NCBI GenBank assembly: GCA_021767985.1
Contig: JAASSH010000103.1
Location: 1-7,117, forward strand
Length of the DNA: 7,117 nt
From: Gammaproteobacteria bacterium
GTDB taxonomy: Bacteria; Pseudomonadota; Gammaproteobacteria; GCA-001735895
Direction of reading: 5' to 3'
Part shown: positions 1 to 6,006 of the stretch, one piece after another
Position numbering within the stretch: the first letter of the stretch is position 1
Layout of the letters: every line of letters begins with the position of its first letter
Notes under the pieces: model-generated
Told to the model about the DNA's origin: nothing
Databases searched by the model: none
What the model saw: only the letters and a program-made list of their open reading frames with translations
Made by a program: the position numbers and the translations under genes

Positions 1-1092
1 ATTCTGACACCGATCTACCAGACCACGACTTACGTGCAGGAATCGGTCGATCAGTACCTGGAAAAAGGCTATTCCTACAGCCGCTCCGGCAATCCCACCG
101 TATCCGCGCTGGAAGCAAAGATAACCGCGCTCGAAGGCGGCGCCGGCAGCCTGTGTTTTGCGACCGGCATGGCGGCCACCAGCTGCACCATCATGGGCAT
201 GGTCGGCAGCGGCGATCACGTCATCCTGTCGGACGTGGTTTACGGCGGCACCCACCGCGTTTCGACCAAGGTGCTGAATCGCTGGGGGCTCGAATGCAGC
301 TTCGTCGATACCGCCGACCCGCAAAACGTGGCAAACGCGATCCGCGACAACACCAAACTGATTTTCACCGAAACCCCGGCCAACCCGACGCTCAAGCTAA
401 CCGATATCGCTGCGGTTTCCGAGGTCGCGAAGGCGCATGGTATTCCGCACGTGGTCGACAATACTTTTCTGACGCCCTTCTACCAGCGCCCGCTCGAGCT
501 GGGCGCAGACATCACCCTGCACAGCACGACCAAGTTCATGGAGGGTCATAACGTCAGCGTGGGTGGCTCGATTAGCGCCGCCAACAAGGATCACCTCGAG
601 CAAATTATGTTCGTGCGCAACTGCCTCGGCAGCAACATGACACCGATGGTGGCGTTTTACACGCTGCAGGGAATCAAGACCATGAGCACCCGCATCGAAG
701 CACAGTCGGCCAACGCGCTCAAGGTAGCCCAGTTCCTCGAAACCCACCCCAACGTCGATCAGGTTTGTTACCCCGGTCTCGAATCTTTTCCGCAGAAGGC
801 ACTCGCCGACGCCCAGGCCAGCGGCCACGGCTCGATGTTATGGTTCGAAGTCCATGGCGGCGTCCAGTCCGGCAAGAAATTGATGGACACACTCCGGCTC
901 TGGAGCCTCGCGGAAAACCTGGGCTCGGTGGAATCGCTGGTGACGCACTCGGTAACCATGACCCATGCCGACATGCCGCGCGAAGAGCGTATGGCCGCCG
1001 GCATCACCGATGGCCTGGTGCGGCTGTCCACCGGACTCGAATCCTCGGAAGACCTGATCGCCGATCTGAAACAGGCGCTGGACGGCTTATAA
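1..1092 (+). CDS. Cystathionine gamma-lyase / gamma-synthase family PLP enzyme (5' end missing)
   Basis: Cytoplasmic PLP enzyme of the Cys/Met metabolism family. The reading frame is open from base 1, so the true start lies upstream; the window holds 363 codons of a family usually 380-400 long, and only a short N-terminal piece is missing. Visible family motifs are YSYSRSGNPT near the window start (substrate and PLP-phosphate contacts from the partner subunit), FATGMAA (PLP phosphate loop), ETPANPT, VVDNTF (the Asp that contacts the PLP ring nitrogen) and HSTTKF, whose Lys at 532-534 should form the Schiff base. The C-terminal LGSVESL and RLSTGLE blocks are also typical. Sequence alone does not separate gamma-lyase, gamma-synthase and related sulfhydrylases. 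The cystathionine beta-synthase two genes downstream favours gamma-lyase, giving reverse transsulfuration from homocysteine to cysteine; that choice is inference. An oddity is GHNVSVGG after the active-site Lys, where many members have GHSD followed by a hydrophobic pair. The stop is 13 nt before the next gene, so the two are probably cotranscribed. Confidence 0.9.
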   Translation: MLTPIYQTTTYVQESVDQYLEKGYSYSRSGNPTVSALEAKITALEGGAGSLCFATGMAATSCTIMGMVGSGDHVILSDVVYGGTHRVSTKVLNRWGLECSFVDTADPQNVANAIRDNTKLIFTETPANPTLKLTDIAAVSEVAKAHGIPHVVDNTFLTPFYQRPLELGADITLHSTTKFMEGHNVSVGGSISAANKDHLEQIMFVRNCLGSNMTPMVAFYTLQGIKTMSTRIEAQSANALKVAQFLETHPNVDQVCYPGLESFPQKALADAQASGHGSMLWFEVHGGVQSGKKLMDTLRLWSLAENLGSVESLVTHSVTMTHADMPREERMAAGITDGLVRLSTGLESSEDLIADLKQALDGL

Positions 1093-1105
1093 GGCGAGCT
1101 GCCCC

Positions 1106-2215
1106 GTGCTTATCTCCAGCATCGAGACCTTTGCCACGCCCTACGTGTCGCTGGTCAGGGTGCGCACCGATGAAGGAGACGAGGGCTGGGGACAGGTTTC
1201 GCCTTATCATGCCGATCTGACCGCGGAGATCGTGCACCGTCAGGTTGCCTGTCACGTGCTCGGCATGGATGCGGGCGATACCGAGGCCGTCACCCAGAAG
1301 GTGCTCGACCGCGAGCACAAATTCCAGGGCACCTACCTGTACCGAGCCCTGTGCGGGGTAGACACCGCGCTGTGGGATATCCGCGGCAAGCGCGCCGGAC
1401 AGAGTGTGCACCAGCTGCTGGGCGGCAATGCCTCGGAGTTCCCGGTTTATGCTTCCAGCATGAAGCGCGATATCACGCCGCAGCAGGAAGCCGAGCGCAT
1501 GCTCGCGCTGCGCGAACAGTTCGGTTACCACTCATTCAAATTCCGTATCGCGGCCGAGTGCGGGCACGATATCGACCAGTGGCCGGGGCGCACCGAGGAG
1601 ATTGTCAGGACCATGCGCGCAACGCTGGGTGACGAGGTCACGTTGATGGTCGACGCCAACAGTGGCTATACCCCGAAAAAGGCGATCGAAGTCGGACACA
1701 TGCTGCAGGATTATGGCGTCAGCCACTACGAAGAGCCCTGCCCCTACTGGGAACTCGACTGGACTCGCGAAGTAACCGCGGCGCTCGATATCGACGTTAC
1801 CGGCGGCGAACAGGACAATAACATGATTGTCTGGAAACAAATGATCGACAGCCGCGCCGTGGACGTGGTGCAGCCCGATATCTGTTATATGGGCGGCGTT
1901 ACACGCACCCTTAAAGTCGCTGATTATGCGCGGCAGGCCGGCCTCCCCTGCACGCTGCACTCCGCCAACCTGAGCCTGGTTACGCTGTTTTCGATCCATT
2001 TCATGGCGGCGATCGAAAATGCCGGCAAGTACGTCGAGTTCTCGATCGAAGGCGGCGACTACTACCCCTGGGCGCGGAATATTTTTAGCCCGGGATTCGA
2101 AATCAGGAACGGCAACGTGTTATTGTCCGACAAACCCGGCTGGGGCATCGAAATTGATCCCGAATGGATTGCACTCGCCGATTATCGGGTCAGTTATAAT
2201 CCAGCCAGCTCCTAA
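1106..2215 (+). CDS. Enolase-superfamily enzyme, mandelate racemase/muconate lactonizing type
   Basis: A 369-residue protein with the two-domain layout of the family: an N-terminal capping domain (about 1-110, with GVDTALWDIRGK and LLGG near 85-107) and a TIM-barrel domain. Such enzymes use Mg2+ to stabilise an enolate after proton abstraction next to a carboxylate, and carry out racemisation, dehydration or cycloisomerisation. Probable metal ligands are D183 (VDAN), E209 (EEP) and E235 (GGEQ). D258 (QPD) and H285 (LHSAN) fit the His-Asp dyad of the mandelate racemase subgroup; the spacings of 26, 26, 23 and 27 residues match mandelate racemase. The usual KxK base motif is K145-F-R147 here, so the second Lys is replaced by Arg. 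The GTG start is chosen because the protein then begins as family members do, with an early strand and a TDEG turn; an AAGG sequence overlaps the upstream stop codon. Substrate is unknown. It sits between two transsulfuration genes (13 and 23 nt gaps), which suggests a linked substrate, but acid-sugar dehydratase activity is equally possible. Confidence 0.9.
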   Translation: MLISSIETFATPYVSLVRVRTDEGDEGWGQVSPYHADLTAEIVHRQVACHVLGMDAGDTEAVTQKVLDREHKFQGTYLYRALCGVDTALWDIRGKRAGQSVHQLLGGNASEFPVYASSMKRDITPQQEAERMLALREQFGYHSFKFRIAAECGHDIDQWPGRTEEIVRTMRATLGDEVTLMVDANSGYTPKKAIEVGHMLQDYGVSHYEEPCPYWELDWTREVTAALDIDVTGGEQDNNMIVWKQMIDSRAVDVVQPDICYMGGVTRTLKVADYARQAGLPCTLHSANLSLVTLFSIHFMAAIENAGKYVEFSIEGGDYYPWARNIFSPGFEIRNGNVLLSDKPGWGIEIDPEWIALADYRVSYNPASS

Positions 2216-2238
2216 ATAACGACTTATGGTGACCGACG

Positions 2239-3606
2239 ATGGAAACTGTTAACTCTGTACTCGAACTGATCGGCAACACGCCCATCCTCAAACTCAGCAA
2301 GTTCGATACCGGCCCCTGCGAACTGTATATCAAGATGGAGTCCGAGAATCCGGGAGGGTCGATCAAGGACCGCATCGCGGTATGCATGATCGAGGCCGCG
2401 GAAAAAGAAGGCAAGATTAAACCCGGCGGTACCATCATCGAGGCCACAGCGGGCAACACCGGCCTCGGACTCGGCCTGGTCGCGGCACAAAAGGGTTACC
2501 AGCTGATCCTCGTCATTCCCGACAAGATGAGCCCCGACAAGATTCGCCATATCCGCGCGATGGGCGTGGACGTGCGCCTGACCCGCTCCGATGTACAAAA
2601 AGGCCATCCTGAATACTATCAGGATTACGCCAAACGCCTCGCTTCCGAGATTCCTAATTCCTATTTCATCGACCAGTTTTCGAACCCTAATAATCCGAAG
2701 ACACACATGGTCGATACCGGCCCGGAAATCTACCGCCAGATGGACGGCAAACTCGACGCGGTCGTGGTCGGCGTTGGTTCCAGCGGTACGGTCACCGGCC
2801 TGGGCCAGTACTTCCACGAGGTGCTTCCTGATCTCGAAATGATCGTCGCCGACCCGGTGGGCTCGATTCTGGCCGATACGATCAATACCGGCAAAACCCC
2901 GAAAGCCTCCTCCTGGCTGGTCGAGGGCATCGGCGAGGATTTCATGCCGCCAATATGCGACATCAGCCTGGTTAAAAAGGGCTACTCGGTTAGCGACAGG
3001 GACGCCTTCCACAATCAGCGCGAACTGTTGCGCCGCGAAGGCATCATCGCGGGTTCGTCTACCGGCACGCTGCTAACCGCCGCGTTGCGCTACTGCAACG
3101 AACAAACCGAACCCAAACGGGTGCTGACCTTCGCCTGCGATACCGGCAACAAGTACCTCAACAAGTCCTTCAACGATTCCTGGCTCGCTGACCAGGGATT
3201 GCTCGAGCGCGACAGTCACGGCGATCTGCGTGACCTGATCGCGCGCCCGATGGATAGCGGCGATATGGTAACCGTGACCTCGGAGGACAACCTGATCACG
3301 ACTTACAAGCGAATGCGCATGTTCGACGTATCGCAGCTACCGGTGGTCGACGACGGTCGTATCGTCGGACTGATCGACGAATCCGACATCCTGCTCGGTA
3401 TTTACGAAGATAAGGACAGTTTCCAGATGAAGGTCGCCGAGGTCATGGTCAGCGATCTGGAAAAGGTGCCCCCCAGCGCGCGCATCGACTCTATCGTCAG
3501 CCTGTTCAAGCAGGACAAGGTCGCGATTATTGCCGACGACGACAATTTTTACGGACTGATTACCCAGATCGACCTGATCAACCACCTGCGCAAATCCATG
3601 TTTTAG
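2239..3606 (+). CDS. Cystathionine beta-synthase with C-terminal CBS domain pair
   Basis: Cytoplasmic PLP enzyme of fold type II that condenses serine (or an activated serine) with homocysteine to give cystathionine; related enzymes make cysteine from O-acetylserine. The 455 residues hold a catalytic domain (about 1-330) and two CBS motifs (about 335-392 and 395-455). K43 in GGSIKDR is the PLP Lys. EATAGNTG (69-76) is the substrate-carboxylate loop, GVGSSGTVTG (178-187) the PLP phosphate loop, and VEGIG (228-232) and AGSSTGT (271-277) are further family blocks. There is no N-terminal heme domain as in the human enzyme. The CBS pair distinguishes it from plain CysK/CysM and suggests control by an adenosyl ligand such as S-adenosylmethionine, as in the human enzyme; whether this one binds it is not shown. 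The ATG is preceded by GGTGA at 2228-2232 with a 6-nt spacer. It lies 23 nt after the enolase-superfamily gene and pairs functionally with the gamma-lyase-like gene at the window start. Confidence 0.93.
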   Translation: METVNSVLELIGNTPILKLSKFDTGPCELYIKMESENPGGSIKDRIAVCMIEAAEKEGKIKPGGTIIEATAGNTGLGLGLVAAQKGYQLILVIPDKMSPDKIRHIRAMGVDVRLTRSDVQKGHPEYYQDYAKRLASEIPNSYFIDQFSNPNNPKTHMVDTGPEIYRQMDGKLDAVVVGVGSSGTVTGLGQYFHEVLPDLEMIVADPVGSILADTINTGKTPKASSWLVEGIGEDFMPPICDISLVKKGYSVSDRDAFHNQRELLRREGIIAGSSTGTLLTAALRYCNEQTEPKRVLTFACDTGNKYLNKSFNDSWLADQGLLERDSHGDLRDLIARPMDSGDMVTVTSEDNLITTYKRMRMFDVSQLPVVDDGRIVGLIDESDILLGIYEDKDSFQMKVAEVMVSDLEKVPPSARIDSIVSLFKQDKVAIIADDDNFYGLITQIDLINHLRKSMF

Positions 3607-3613
3607 GTCGCGG

Positions 3614-3640
3614 CTGCGCAGGGAAGCAGGCGGTTTTTTT
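3614..3640 (+). terminator. Possible Rho-independent terminator after the transsulfuration operon
   Basis: A run of seven T (3634-3640) lies 27 nt after the stop of the cystathionine beta-synthase gene. It is preceded by a short CTGC/GCAG hairpin (3614-3617 with 3626-3629). A longer alternative pairs ACCACCTGC at the end of the coding region (3581-3589) with GCAGGCGGT (3626-3634), with one mismatch and a 36-nt loop. Both stems are imperfect, so this rests mainly on the T run and on its place between two transcription units. Confidence 0.3.
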
Positions 3641-3724
3641 CAAACCGGAGGTTACGAAATCCTGCTTTGGTTTATCGGGCATTCGGTTGTTACAGCTATC
3701 TGGCAACCGCTCTACCCGATCATT

Positions 3725-3753
3725 TTGACTTCCCACCGAAAACATTATTAAAT
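3725..3753 (+). promoter_or_regulatory. Sigma70-like promoter for the channel/coiled-coil gene pair
   Basis: TTGACT (3725-3730, five of six matches to the -35 consensus) is followed after exactly 17 nt by TTAAAT (3748-3753, four of six matches to the -10 consensus). The surrounding DNA is unusually A+T-rich for this window. Transcription would begin near 3760 and leave a leader of about 50 nt before the ATG at 3811. This supports a transcription unit separate from the upstream operon and argues against translation starting further upstream. The rest of the 204-nt gap shows nothing else recognisable. Confidence 0.5.
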
Positions 3754-3810
3754 GCTTTTGCACAGCTGTTCGGTTTTGATAATCAGCTAATCCACCCAGA
3801 GAATCCTGCA

Positions 3811-4758
3811 ATGGACATTCAGCGCCTGCTCGTAAGCCTCAGTAACAAGATCATCATCCAGTTCGGCGTCGTGGTTGGCGTTGCGATTCTCCTGATCGCT
3901 TTCAATTTCGAGCTTATCTATCCATTTTACTTCGAGAATCAGCTGACCCGTGTCGGTATCACGATCAACGGCGCGATACTGGGTCTGCTCGTCATCGGCC
4001 TCGGTAATATCCTGCAGAACCTGCTGCGCTATCGGCGTGAAGAAACGGCGATTGCCCGCTTCGTCGAGAACGTCGAGGCACTCAAACCCGACCTGGTCGA
4101 GGGTTTGCCGGCGGATTCCGTCGTCGCCAGGCGCCATGCGACACTGCGTTCGATTCAGCACGCCCACGGCGAAATCAATCACAGCGCGCTGGCCGCGATG
4201 CTGAACGCCGATGAAACAACGCGTTTCGGCCTGATCCGGTTCATCAACAATATCCTGATCCTGACCGGTGTCTTCGGCACCATCGTGTCGCTGTCCATCG
4301 CCCTGCTCGGCGCCTCCGACCTGATCGATTCGGCAGATGCCAGCCTCGGGGGTATGGGCCTGGTGATTTATGGCATGTCGACCGCGCTATCGACCACGAT
4401 CACCGCGATTGTATCTTACGTGGTCTTCGGCTATTTCTATACCCGCCTGAGCGACGTGCAAGTCCACTTTCTGAGCGGCATCGAGCACCTGACGTCGGTC
4501 TATCTGCTGCCGCAATACGTCAAGACGAGCGACGATATCGTGCACAAGATGGGCGATTTGATCAAATCGGTCATTCACGCCGCGGATCGGTTGCGCGCCA
4601 CCCAGGAAACTTATCATGACGCCGCGTTAAGCCTGCAGCAGACCATCGCTGCCTATCAACAGCAAATCGATAATCTCGGGCTGGAGATGGAGAGTATCAA
4701 GGACATCCTGCGCGAGGGCTTTCGCCTGCCCCCCGCCGAGCGAGAATCCCGGCTCTAG
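3811..4758 (+). CDS. MotA/TolQ/ExbB-like proton channel family protein
   Basis: Inner-membrane protein of 315 residues with four predicted helices: about 14-36, 47-69, 143-168 and 184-208. Four helices resemble MotA; TolQ and ExbB have three. The last two carry the family signature, with TGVFGTIVS (152-160) in helix 3 and YGMSTALSTTIT (187-198) in helix 4, rich in Thr/Ser as expected for an ion path. A cytoplasmic loop of about 70 residues lies between helices 2 and 3. After helix 4 comes a cytoplasmic tail of about 105 residues whose last half (255-300) looks like a coiled coil. The frame is open 48 codons further upstream, but ATG 3811 is preferred: the extension is not membrane-like or family-like, it would cross the promoter, and an AGAGA sits 8 nt before this ATG. 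Its partner starts directly after its stop codon. Members use proton or sodium flow to drive a MotB/TolR/ExbD-type partner; the job of this pair is unknown. Confidence 0.8.
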   Translation: MDIQRLLVSLSNKIIIQFGVVVGVAILLIAFNFELIYPFYFENQLTRVGITINGAILGLLVIGLGNILQNLLRYRREETAIARFVENVEALKPDLVEGLPADSVVARRHATLRSIQHAHGEINHSALAAMLNADETTRFGLIRFINNILILTGVFGTIVSLSIALLGASDLIDSADASLGGMGLVIYGMSTALSTTITAIVSYVVFGYFYTRLSDVQVHFLSGIEHLTSVYLLPQYVKTSDDIVHKMGDLIKSVIHAADRLRATQETYHDAALSLQQTIAAYQQQIDNLGLEMESIKDILREGFRLPPAERESRL

Positions 4759-5757
4759 ATGGACGCGAGCTTTCCAGCGATCGGAGGCAGGCATGCCGGC
4801 ATAGGCGGCGAAAACAGCTTCTGGCCGTCGTTTACCGACATCATGATGGTGATTACGATGATCTTCCTGATGGCGACCAGCCTGCTGGTGGTGCGCAACT
4901 GGCAACTGGTGGCGGAACTCCAGGAAAGCATCGCGGCGGAACGCATGGCGGCGCAGATGATCGAATCCACCTCGCAGGAAAACGCTACCCTGGAAGAACG
5001 CCTGGCCAACGCCGAACAGAGTAACTCGATCCTGCGCCTGCGCCTGATGAAAAAAGACGAGGAACTCGAGCTCGCGCAAGGCGCAATCCGCGAGCAGGAA
5101 TCGAGCATTGCTTCGCTCGAGCTGTCAAACAGGGAACTCGAGTCGTCGCTGCAGCAAACCCGCTCGGAACTGGACGCCGCTAACCTGGAAATCAATGCCG
5201 CTACCGCGCAGTACCAGGAGTTGGCACAACAGCTCGAGAGCCTGAACCTGCAACTGGAACAACAGAAACTGGCCGAAGAACAGACCCGCAGCCAACTCGA
5301 AGTAGCCAGGACCCAGATTGCCGAACTATCCGCGTCGAGCACCCGGCAACAGCAAAGCATCGCCCGGTTAACCGAGGAAAAGTCGCTGCTCAACCAGGAA
5401 ATCGAAGCCTATAACCAGCAATTGCTGACGCTCAAAGGCGACTACGAAACCGTGAAGTCGAAGTACGAGGAACTGATCAAGCCCGCGCGCAGCGCCAGGG
5501 GCAAGTACATTGCCGAGGTTTACTACGTCAAGGGCGAGTCGGGCGAAATCATTCGCTACCGTCAGCCCGGCGATGAGGGCTACAGCCGGCTGAGCCTGGC
5601 AGAAGTCGAAGCCCGCCTCGACAAACTTAAACGTGAACAGGGCTCGAACCTTTACGTCAAGATCATCATCCCAAAGGACAGCGGGCTGTCGTACAGCGAG
5701 GCCTGGCAGTTCATGCGCAATCTGCTGGTCAAGTACGACTATTATTACCAGGAATAG
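4759..5757 (+). CDS. MotB/TolR/ExbD-like membrane protein with long coiled coil
   Basis: A 332-residue protein, not recognised as a named family member. After a short cytoplasmic N-terminus comes one helix (about 25-45) beginning FWPSFTDIMMV and ending FLMAT. D27 sits where MotB, TolR and ExbD carry the essential ion-binding Asp, just inside the helix. Residues 50-240 are almost entirely heptad-like, rich in Leu, Glu, Gln and Ala, and should form a long periplasmic coiled coil. The last 90 residues (245-332) form a compact domain with YIAEVYYVKG and YVKIIIPKD strands and then a helix with SYSEAWQFMRNLL. This order resembles the periplasmic domain of ExbD/TolR, but that is inference. No OmpA-type peptidoglycan-binding domain is present. 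The ATG abuts the TAG of the channel gene with no gap, and no clear ribosome-binding site is visible, which suggests translational coupling. The nearby GGAGG at 4783-4787 precedes an ATG in the wrong frame. The two proteins probably form one stator-like complex. Confidence 0.72.
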   Translation: MDASFPAIGGRHAGIGGENSFWPSFTDIMMVITMIFLMATSLLVVRNWQLVAELQESIAAERMAAQMIESTSQENATLEERLANAEQSNSILRLRLMKKDEELELAQGAIREQESSIASLELSNRELESSLQQTRSELDAANLEINAATAQYQELAQQLESLNLQLEQQKLAEEQTRSQLEVARTQIAELSASSTRQQQSIARLTEEKSLLNQEIEAYNQQLLTLKGDYETVKSKYEELIKPARSARGKYIAEVYYVKGESGEIIRYRQPGDEGYSRLSLAEVEARLDKLKREQGSNLYVKIIIPKDSGLSYSEAWQFMRNLLVKYDYYYQE

Positions 5758-5767
5758 CCGTATACCG

Positions 5768-5782
5768 CTCGACTGTGTCGAG
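5768..5782. other. Perfect hairpin after the coiled-coil gene
   Basis: CTCGAC (5768-5773), loop TGT, GTCGAG (5777-5782) form a perfect 6-bp stem 11 nt after the stop codon. No T run follows on either strand, so it is not a standard Rho-independent terminator. It may protect the 3' end of the mRNA or help end transcription before the tRNA; chance is possible. Confidence 0.35.
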
Positions 5783-5837
5783 AAACAACGGCAGTTTGCA
5801 GAACCTGTTTGCAATTCTCCTGGGCGCAGGCTGCTGC

Positions 5838-5843
5838 TACAAT
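5838..5843 (+). promoter_or_regulatory. Possible -10 element of the tRNA promoter
   Basis: TACAAT matches five of six bases of the -10 consensus and lies 11 nt before the mature tRNA, which would place the transcription start around 5850. At the ideal 17-nt spacing the -35 position reads only TTCTCC. A better match, TTGCAA (5809-5814), is 23 nt away and too far. The call rests on the -10 box and its position. Confidence 0.35.
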
Positions 5844-5854
5844 TAACCCCCAAT

Positions 5855-5931
5855 GTCCCCGTGGCACAACTGGATAGCGCGACGCCCTCCTAAGGCGTAG
5901 GTTGCAGGTTCGAGTCCTGCCGGGGACGCCA
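5855..5931 (+). tRNA. tRNA-Arg (anticodon CCT)
   Basis: A 77-nt tRNA that folds into a full cloverleaf. The acceptor stem is GTCCCCG (5855-5861) with CGGGGAC (5921-5927), followed by discriminator G and an encoded CCA (5929-5931). The anticodon arm has ACGCC (5882-5886), loop CTCCTAA and GGCGT (5894-5898), which places CCT at 5889-5891. The T arm is GCAGG, TTCGAGT, CCTGC (5904-5920). The D arm GCAC/GCGC (5864-5867 and 5877-5880) has one A-C mismatch, and the variable loop is 5 nt. Anticodon CCT reads AGG, a rare Arg codon in GC-rich proteobacteria, where it is usually served by a single gene. A T6 run (5933-5938) follows directly, without a stem of its own. Confidence 0.95.
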
Positions 5932-6006
5932 CTTTTTTACGCCGGGACTCCGATATAACCGGAATCATTGTTAGCGGTTTAATACCCTGGTCACGAAGAT
6001 CGTTTA

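Noticed and set aside
1004..1531. 175-codon open frame on the - strand across the first gene junction
   Set aside because: It overlaps two confident + strand genes and shows no recognisable domain.
2224..3012. 262-codon open frame on the - strand, opposite cystathionine beta-synthase
   Set aside because: It overlaps a strongly recognisable gene, has no family resemblance, and such frames are common opposite GC-rich coding sequence.
3631..3647. CGGTTT/AAACCG hairpin around the T run after cystathionine beta-synthase
   Set aside because: The T run forms part of the loop and stem and no T run follows it, so this hairpin alone is not terminator-like.
3667..3810. In-frame N-terminal extension of the channel protein from a TTG
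   Set aside because: The extension carries no family-like sequence, overlaps the best promoter, and the ATG at 3811 gives a normal cytoplasmic N-terminus before helix 1.
5060..5240. Cluster of CTCGAG palindromes in the coiled-coil gene
   Set aside because: They encode repeated Leu-Glu pairs with the favoured ctc gag codons and also occur in other genes here, so codon use explains them.
4755..5393. 212-codon open frame on the - strand with a Ser-rich product
   Set aside because: The Ser and Cys runs are the reverse reading of Glu/Gln/Leu-rich coiled-coil codons on the + strand; no family motif is present.
3811..5757. Assignment of the gene pair as Zorya ZorA/ZorB or flagellar MotA/MotB
   Set aside because: The OmpA-type domain, the long channel tail and the partner genes expected for these systems are absent.
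5936..5959. Possible promoter before the FAD gene (TATAAC at 5954-5959)
   Set aside because: No -35 match exists at a suitable distance; the gene could equally be read from the tRNA promoter.
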